12,020 nt of DNA from DASXZH01 sp036502005 (lineage in GTDB: Bacteria > Armatimonadota > Fimbriimonadia > Fimbriimonadales > Fimbriimonadaceae), in NCBI GenBank assembly GCA_036502005.1, contig DASXZH010000070.1, positions 1 to 12,020 on the forward strand, read 5' to 3'. The stretch's first letter is position 1, and every line of letters begins with the position of its first letter. The notes under the pieces were generated by a model. It made no database searches. It was not told where the DNA came from and saw only the letters and a program-made list of their open reading frames with translations. Both the position numbers and the translations under genes were made by a program. Shown in pieces: positions 7,450-12,020 of this stretch.

Positions 7450-8193
7450 TTACCGTTTCAAAACGTTGCGGTCGAGGTCTATGTCCAAGAGGACAAACGG
7501 CTCCTCGTTCACGTCTTCGGGTTCCGGTTGGTAGTCATCGGGGGTGATTGGACCGTAGAGCGCATGATCGTGGCCGCCTCGGTAGGCCCAACCCTGGTCT
7601 CCGTAAGTCCAATGCCAGAACTCACTAGGATAGTTAGTCATGCCGGTTGGGGTCAGCGCATCCCATAGCATCTGCCTCGTTTTTCTAGCTTCTTCGGATA
7701 GATTTGACGCGGCAAAAGCGAAGCTTTTCGGCTCGTAGTTTTCATAAGGGCTGACATGATCCTGGACGACACCGTCCTTGCTTGCCAGCACCAAATCCAC
7801 CGCCCCGCCAGTGCTGTGAGGGGGTGGAACTCTGCCGTGTAGAGGCGCGGTGTAACGGTTAGCTACCCGTCTCAATTGGGCGTCGCTCCATTCCGGATGC
7901 CGTTTCTTGAAACGGTTCCACGTCCCTAAATACATGCGTTTCTGGATATGGGGAGGTCGCCAGCCTTCCACGATGGCGAGTCGGTAGCCTCGTTCCATCA
8001 GCCAGTTATTTGCTTGGCATAGCTTATCGGCAACCGATTTGCGAACCATGGTTTCTCGGCGGTATTTGAAACGGGGGTGGTCCATGACCAGTTCGGGGCA
8101 GACTTTAAGGAAATCGACCAACGGCTCGCCGTTGTCGACGATCTTTACGTGGCGAAGAAGGGTTACGGGTTCGGCTAGGGAAATCTTATTCAT
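7450..8193 (-). CDS. D-alanyl-D-alanine dipeptidase, VanX/DdpX-like (peptidase M15)
   Basis: A 247-residue zinc dipeptidase expected to cleave D-Ala-D-Ala or similar dipeptides. All catalytic positions known from VanX are present with near-identical spacing: Arg79 in EGWRPP (transition-state Arg), zinc ligands His126 and Asp133 in PHSTGGAVD, general base Glu191 and zinc ligand His194 in EFWHW. No signal peptide or membrane segment is seen, so it is probably cytoplasmic, as VanX is. The usual SxH entry to the first zinc motif is Pro-Pro-His here. The ATG overlaps the stop of the upstream permease gene by one base (TAATG), implying coupling. No vanH/vanA-type genes are nearby, so recycling of peptidoglycan dipeptides, or of a peptide brought in by the transporter, is more likely than glycopeptide resistance. 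The in vivo substrate is not shown by the sequence. Confidence 0.9.
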   Translation of the reverse strand: MNKISLAEPVTLLRHVKIVDNGEPLVDFLKVCPELVMDHPRFKYRRETMVRKSVADKLCQANNWLMERGYRLAIVEGWRPPHIQKRMYLGTWNRFKKRHPEWSDAQLRRVANRYTAPLHGRVPPPHSTGGAVDLVLASKDGVVQDHVSPYENYEPKSFAFAASNLSEEARKTRQMLWDALTPTGMTNYPSEFWHWTYGDQGWAYRGGHDHALYGPITPDDYQPEPEDVNEEPFVLLDIDLDRNVLKR

Positions 8194-9665
8194 TAAGCGC
8201 TTTGATTATTTAACCGCAGTCCCTTGGGGATTAGCGCGAGGTCTAGCAAGTCAAACACCCAACCGGCGACTAAAGCGAGCACGGCAGCGGGGATTGCGCC
8301 TTGCAAAATGGTGCCTGTATCATTTAAGGCCAGACCCGCAATGATGGGATCTCCAAGCCCGCCTTGGGCGATAAGGGCGGCCAGCGTGGCCGTTCCGATA
8401 TTGATAATCACGCTCGTTTTAACGCCCGCCAAGATGGTTCGTGAGGCCATGGGGAGATAGATTTGGGTTAGGCGCGCGAAGGGCTCTAGTCCGAGCGCTT
8501 CCGCTGATTCCTTGAAAGACGCGGGAATGCTCTGCAGCCCGGCGGCGGTATTCCTAACAATTGGCAACAAGCTATAGAGGAAAAGGGCAAGGATAGCGGT
8601 GCCGGTTTGAATCCCGATAAGGGGCACCAGCAGCGCCAGGAGGGCCAAAGAGGGGATTGTTTGCACCATCCCCGTAAAGCCAAGAATCATTTGGCTTGTA
8701 AGCCCTGGTTTGGCGGCCCATATTCCCAGTGGAATGCCAATGATGAGGGCCAAGAGCATGGATATTCCAACCAACTGCAAGTGGCGGGCTGTGTTCTTGG
8801 CAATATCCCCCCATATGCTCTTTTTCGCCACCGATTTTTCTTCTTTGAAGAAAATGGCGGCCGCGTGGTCGAAGTCTTTAGTCTTTTCCGCATCCACGTT
8901 CATCTTGATCATGAGGGGCTCATCGATCTTGCCGGCGAGCGCGTTGATGGCATCGACTGCCTTTTGCGGCATATTCAAGCGGTAGAGATAGAGGGCGCGA
9001 TATTTGGGAAAGAAATTCAGGTTGTCTTTAAGAACTGTTAGGTTGAACTGGCCAATTTGGGCGTCGGTCGAGTAGGCGTCGGTTAGGTCGATTGCTTTGG
9101 ACTTGAGGGCCGTATAGGCGATGCCGTGATCAATCCCCTGAACATCGGGAAAGTTAAGCCCGTATTTGGCGCAAAGTGGCTCCCACCCGTCTTTTCTCTT
9201 AAGAAACTCGTGGGAAAGTTCGATTTTGAGGTCGGAATGCCCTTTAAGATCGGATATCGAATGGATGCCAAGCTGGTCCGCTTGGTCTTTTCGCATGACG
9301 AGGGCGTAGGTGTCATCGAATCCCAACTCCTTGGAAATCCCTATGCCATCCGGTTTTAGGGCGGCCGTTATTTCGTCGTCGGTTAGCGGGTGTGGGCTCT
9401 TAAGTATTTCCTCGCTGATAGTGCCCGTGTATTCGGGATAGAGGTCGATATCGCCTGATTTAAGGGCCTGCCAAACGATGGAAGTTGCTCCGATCCCTTG
9501 CTTATGCTGAGCGTCAAATCCGGCTTTTTCCAGTTGGCGTTTGGCCAGATTGCCAAGAACATAGGACTCCGTGAATTTCTTCGACCCAACCGTGACCTGC
9601 TGTTTATCTTGGGCCATCGCCATTGAGGTTGCAATGGCGAGCAGGAAAAGAAGAAACCGTTTCAT
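8193..9665 (-). CDS. Fused substrate-binding protein and permease of a quaternary-amine ABC importer
   Basis: A 490-residue fusion. Residues 1-18 form a signal peptide ending AMA. Residues about 22-275 match the OpuBC/ProX-type binding domain: VGSKKFTES near the start, LYPEYTGT (75-82), DDTYALV (118-123), DAYSTDAQI (196-204) and FPKYRALYL (219-227). Tyrosines 76/79, 120, 198 and 222 are candidates for the aromatic cage that holds trimethylammonium groups. Residues about 290-480 form an inner-membrane permease with the EAA-type loop SAEALGLEPFARLTQIYLP (387-405). The binding domain precedes the permease; in known fusions such as OpuABC and EgtU it follows it. The start overlaps the ATPase stop by four bases (ATGA) and the stop overlaps the dipeptidase start. 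Likely ligands are glycine betaine, choline, carnitine or, given the neighbouring egtB/egtD, ergothioneine or hercynine. The ligand assignment is inference. Confidence 0.92.
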   Translation of the reverse strand: MKRFLLFLLAIATSMAMAQDKQQVTVGSKKFTESYVLGNLAKRQLEKAGFDAQHKQGIGATSIVWQALKSGDIDLYPEYTGTISEEILKSPHPLTDDEITAALKPDGIGISKELGFDDTYALVMRKDQADQLGIHSISDLKGHSDLKIELSHEFLKRKDGWEPLCAKYGLNFPDVQGIDHGIAYTALKSKAIDLTDAYSTDAQIGQFNLTVLKDNLNFFPKYRALYLYRLNMPQKAVDAINALAGKIDEPLMIKMNVDAEKTKDFDHAAAIFFKEEKSVAKKSIWGDIAKNTARHLQLVGISMLLALIIGIPLGIWAAKPGLTSQMILGFTGMVQTIPSLALLALLVPLIGIQTGTAILALFLYSLLPIVRNTAAGLQSIPASFKESAEALGLEPFARLTQIYLPMASRTILAGVKTSVIINIGTATLAALIAQGGLGDPIIAGLALNDTGTILQGAIPAAVLALVAGWVFDLLDLALIPKGLRLNNQSA

Positions 9666-10390
9666 AGCGCCACCAAGCTTCGCTGAGCGCTAAGAAACTT
9701 TGTAACAAACTCGGATGCGGGTTTTTCTTGGAGGTCTTTGAGCGACCCTTTCTGCACGATCGCTCCTTCGTTCATGAGAACGATCTCGTCGCTGAGGAAA
9801 CCGGCTTCAGCGAGATCGTGAGTCACAAAGATGACCGTTTGCTTTAGCCTCTGGAATATCTCCTTCAAATCTGCCTGGAGCTGGACCCTCACCATGGGGT
9901 CAAGCGCGCCTAGTGGCTCGTCCAGTAAGAGGATTTGGGGCTCCAGCATAAGAGCCCGCATGAGGCTAAGCCTCTGTTTTTGGCCACCGGAGAGTTCGGC
10001 GGGAAACCGTTGCAGGCCGTCTTTCGGAAACCTTGTCAGTTCGCAGAGCTCATTTATCTTACTTTGGATTTGGCTTTCTGGCTTCTTTAGGTGACGGGCC
10101 ATGAGCCCCACATTTCTTTGCGCTGTGAGGTGGGGGAAGAGTCCGCCATCTTGGACGACGTATCCCATTTCCCGCCTTGTTTGAATCCAATCCGGTACAG
10201 GTGCTCCGTTAAAAACAACTTGCCCAGAAGAGGGTTTTATAAGTCCCATCAACAGTCGCAGCAAGGTTGATTTGCCGCAGCCGCTGGGGCCTATCAGAGC
10301 CGTGGTTTTGCCTTCCGCAAAAGCGAGGCTGAGTGGGAGCAGCGCGGCATTATCGCCGTAGTTTTTTGAAATATTTTCGAGTTGGATCAT
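9662..10390 (-). CDS. ATP-binding subunit of the quaternary-amine ABC importer
   Basis: A 242-residue ATPase paired with the following fused binding/permease gene. Walker A is GPSGCGKST at 34-42, Q-loop Q80, signature LSGGQKQRLS at 133-142, Walker B ILLLDEP at 153-159, and switch His191. It lacks the C-terminal tandem CBS domains that sense ionic strength in OpuAA/OpuCA-type osmoregulated importers. This weakens the case for classical osmotic gating and is compatible with a nutrient- or thiol-type substrate. The start is ATG at 10390; no clear Shine-Dalgarno is visible. It ends in a 4-base ATGA overlap with the next gene. Its 5' side is the 126-base repeat-bearing spacer that separates it from egtB, so it may have its own promoter or be read through from egtDB. 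Confidence 0.93.
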   Translation of the reverse strand: MIQLENISKNYGDNAALLPLSLAFAEGKTTALIGPSGCGKSTLLRLLMGLIKPSSGQVVFNGAPVPDWIQTRREMGYVVQDGGLFPHLTAQRNVGLMARHLKKPESQIQSKINELCELTRFPKDGLQRFPAELSGGQKQRLSLMRALMLEPQILLLDEPLGALDPMVRVQLQADLKEIFQRLKQTVIFVTHDLAEAGFLSDEIVLMNEGAIVQKGSLKDLQEKPASEFVTKFLSAQRSLVAL

Positions 10391-10516
10391 AGCAGAGCCG
10401 ACTAAGCAGAAACGGTAAACGGTAAACGGTAAACGGTAGTAAGAACTGAACCTGCGAGAAAGACTTCGGACGGCCGGCGTTTACTGATTACCGTTTACAG
10501 ATTACTGCTATCAGTA
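10391..10516. repeat. Spacer with two heptamer repeat clusters in inverted relation
   Basis: The first cluster at 10410-10437 is four perfect AAACGGT units. The second at 10478-10505 is CGTTTAC, TGATTAC, CGTTTAC, AGATTAC: two near-identical 14-mers, again of 7-base period. GTAAACGGTAA (10422-10432) and TTACCGTTTAC (10488-10498) are perfect reverse complements, so the transcript can fold an 11-base stem with a 55-base loop, with alternative registers available because the first array repeats. It could be an attenuator, an mRNA-end structure or simply a relic of inverted repeat insertion. No T-tract follows the stem. Confidence 0.8.
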
Positions 10517-11800
10517 TTATCTAGCTGCTCTAAGCCCCAAAAAGCCCTGCCTGTAGGTTGGCACGTACCAGTTGCGGAACGTGCACCTTAGAATTGGTGC
10601 GGCAGTTGCCCAAGAGCCACCCCGGCAAACATAATGCTCACCCTTCATGTGGTCCTTGGAATAGCCGTCATAAGGAAATGCCTCAAATCCAGGATAAGGA
10701 AAGAACTTACTCGAGGTCCACTCCCAAACGTTGCCAGCCATGTCCCGAATACCGAAAGCAGACTCGCCGCTGGTACGGCCAACAGCTTGAGGCCCCGAGT
10801 TGCTTATGCCGTGATTGGCGATTTCACGCGTAGGCTCTTCTTCCCCCCAAGGGAATTGGCTGCATTGTGAAGCATTCGGATTGAAGGAGGCCGCATATTC
10901 CCATTCCTCTTCGGTTGGAAACCTCATTCCGGCCCACTTCAGATAGGCCTCGGCTTCGTACCACCCAATACTGCTGACGGCCTCCTGCGGATCCATCGCG
11001 CGCAGTCCCTGCGCCCCGATGTAGAAGTAGTCTCCATCCACTAAGAGCCAATACTCCGGGGCTGTCGCGCCCTCCGCTTCTCCCCAAGCCCAGCCCGCGC
11101 TCGACCAGAGGTCGCGCCGTTCGTAGCCCCCGTCACGCATGAAATCAAGCCACTGGTTGGCGGTTACCTGTGTGCGTCCCAGGGCAAATCCTTCCACGGA
11201 AACCTCATGCAACTGTTTCTCGTTGTCATAAACGCACGCCGCGCAACTCCCCATGTTGAACTTGTCGGCGGGAATTCCTACGAATTCTGTGGGTTGCGCA
11301 ACACCCCAGTTTCGCGTTCCATTCAAGTCTCCGATACCGGTTGCAACGGGTAAATAACCGGTTAAAGCGCGCTGTTTTTGGATGAGCTGCAGCATTTCGC
11401 AGATGGTTTCTTGGTGCTGACACTCATGTTGGAGGGCAAAGTCCCAAGCGTAACCTTCGTCAAAATAAGCCGATCCACAAAGCTCACAAGATTCCAAATC
11501 GTGCAAGGTCGCGCGGCGGGTATCGAGAAGATATTTCTTAATCTCTTCCCGGGACGGAAGATTCACCCGGTTATCCTTAGGATTGTCGGGCAAATCGGCA
11601 AACAAGAAAGAAAGATGCGAATCGGATACGGGGCGGCCAAAAGCCTTGTGACTAATCCAATACTCTTCAGTCCGCCCGATGTGGCCAAAATGCCAGCCGA
11701 TCGGGCTGTAAAAGCTGTGAACCCGAACCTTCAGGAACTCATCCGGGACCTTATCAAGCAGCCACAACGTTTTAGCGCGCGCCGCCTCCAGATCCCTCAC
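10517..11800 (-). CDS. egtB: Ergothioneine biosynthesis sulfoxide synthase EgtB-like
   Basis: A non-heme iron enzyme that joins hercynine to a thiol donor with O2 to form a sulfoxide, the key C-S step of ergothioneine synthesis. From GTG 11800 the protein has 427 residues. An N-terminal DinB-like domain carries the iron ligands His40 (in HFGHIG) and His125/His129 (in HECQHQE). The C-terminal FGE-sulfatase-like domain (about 165-427) contains RFPTEEEWEYA, GNVWEWT and CRGGSW. The reading frame is open from GTG 11863, but that overlaps egtD by 37 bases and adds 21 residues lacking family resemblance. GTG 11800 lies 26 bases after the egtD stop and begins right before the conserved helix. At the position of the mycobacterial Asp416/Arg420 pair it has Tyr412 and Tyr416. 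It also has two CxxC pairs (105/108, 186/189). It is therefore likely a cysteine-using or divergent type. Confidence 0.9.
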   Translation of the reverse strand: MRDLEAARAKTLWLLDKVPDEFLKVRVHSFYSPIGWHFGHIGRTEEYWISHKAFGRPVSDSHLSFLFADLPDNPKDNRVNLPSREEIKKYLLDTRRATLHDLESCELCGSAYFDEGYAWDFALQHECQHQETICEMLQLIQKQRALTGYLPVATGIGDLNGTRNWGVAQPTEFVGIPADKFNMGSCAACVYDNEKQLHEVSVEGFALGRTQVTANQWLDFMRDGGYERRDLWSSAGWAWGEAEGATAPEYWLLVDGDYFYIGAQGLRAMDPQEAVSSIGWYEAEAYLKWAGMRFPTEEEWEYAASFNPNASQCSQFPWGEEEPTREIANHGISNSGPQAVGRTSGESAFGIRDMAGNVWEWTSSKFFPYPGFEAFPYDGYSKDHMKGEHYVCRGGSWATAAPILRCTFRNWYVPTYRQGFLGLRAAR

Positions 11801-11826
11801 GAGACATCTCTTGCGGTAAGAGCTCT

Positions 11827-12020
11827 CTATTTGGACGGGCGAAGTAAAAATAGTCCGAACCACCTCTTAGAATCAAACCAATACTGATCAATCGCGTAGC
11901 CCGCACGCTCCGCGATGGAGGTGAATCCCGCTTCTGAATACTTACGGCTAATCTCCGTGTGAATATACTCTCCAGACTTAAAATGGAAGCTCTTTTTCAG
12001 CTCAGAGACATAAACAGTCT
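11827..12020 (-). CDS. egtD: Histidine N-alpha-methyltransferase EgtD, C-terminal fragment
   Basis: The window edge cuts this gene; the last 63 codons are visible, ending at TAG 11827. The tail contains GEYIHTEISRKYS, which matches the EgtD region where Glu and Ser two residues apart contact the histidine imidazole in the mycobacterial enzyme (E282 and S284). It continues with AGF and a terminal WFGLFLLRPS that fits the family's closing strand. EgtD uses three S-adenosylmethionine to convert histidine to hercynine, the substrate of EgtB encoded immediately downstream, and the two form one transcription unit. Neither EgtC nor EgtE is visible; the absence of EgtC agrees with a cysteine-using route, though it could lie outside the window. 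Confidence 0.9.
   Translation of the reverse strand, partial: TVYVSELKKSFHFKSGEYIHTEISRKYSEAGFTSIAERAGYAIDQYWFDSKRWFGLFLLRPSK

Noticed and set aside
7450..8193. Glycopeptide resistance (vanX) locus
   Set aside because: Although the catalytic residues match VanX, no vanH, vanA-type ligase or vanRS genes are nearby. The gene is coupled to a transporter and cysS instead.
8607..9041. Plus-strand open frame of 144 codons opposite the binding/permease gene
   Set aside because: It is antisense to the fused transporter gene. The amino-acid content is irregular and there is no ribosome-binding site.
11378..11887. Plus-strand open frame of 169 codons opposite egtB
   Set aside because: It lies antisense to a well-supported egtB and the egtD end, with no recognisable domain. 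It is a shadow of the coding strand.

Overview
This is a compact bacterial segment of about 50-55% GC by eye. All ten recognisable protein genes lie on the minus strand, so transcription runs from high to low coordinates. Several genes overlap by 1-4 bases, and TTG and GTG are plausible start codons for some. No gene identifies the phylum. The mix of a type-II-like EgtB, unusual intergenic short repeats and non-ATG starts would fit an environmental, little-studied lineage such as Armatimonadota/Fimbriimonadia, but that is a guess. No rRNA, tRNA, insertion sequence, CRISPR array or phage gene was seen.

Layout in transcription order: (1) 12020-10517, the 3' end of egtD (histidine methyltransferase) followed by egtB (iron-dependent sulfoxide synthase), an ergothioneine biosynthesis pair. 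(2) A 126-base spacer with two heptamer-period repeat clusters. (3) 10390-5945, a tightly packed run: an ATPase, then a fused substrate-binding/permease protein of the quaternary-amine (OpuBC/ProX) type, a VanX-like D-Ala-D-Ala dipeptidase, and cysteinyl-tRNA synthetase. (4) 5881-4958, a secreted beta-rich protein of unknown function. (5) A 380-base spacer with an ATTTTCG heptamer array. (6) 4577-2793, a cytoplasmic GH2 beta-glycosidase whose 5' end looks frameshifted. (7) 2676-234, a coupled trio: a LuxR-type regulator with a degenerate receiver domain, CdsA (CDP-diacylglycerol synthase) and a COG4586-type ABC-2 ATPase. (8) 233-1, a non-coding tail with another heptamer array and inverted repeats.

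The most interesting reading is functional. Ergothioneine is the thiolated betaine of histidine, and the gene pair for making it sits directly upstream of an ABC importer of the family that includes both osmolyte betaine transporters and the recently recognised ergothioneine importers (EgtUV). The transporter could serve ergothioneine or hercynine recapture rather than osmoprotection. The EgtB lacks the Asp/Arg pair that binds gamma-glutamylcysteine in the mycobacterial enzyme and carries two CxxC pairs, so it is probably a cysteine-using or otherwise divergent type. The second unusual signal is four short repeat clusters of different sequence but the same 7-base period, in three separate intergenic spacers.
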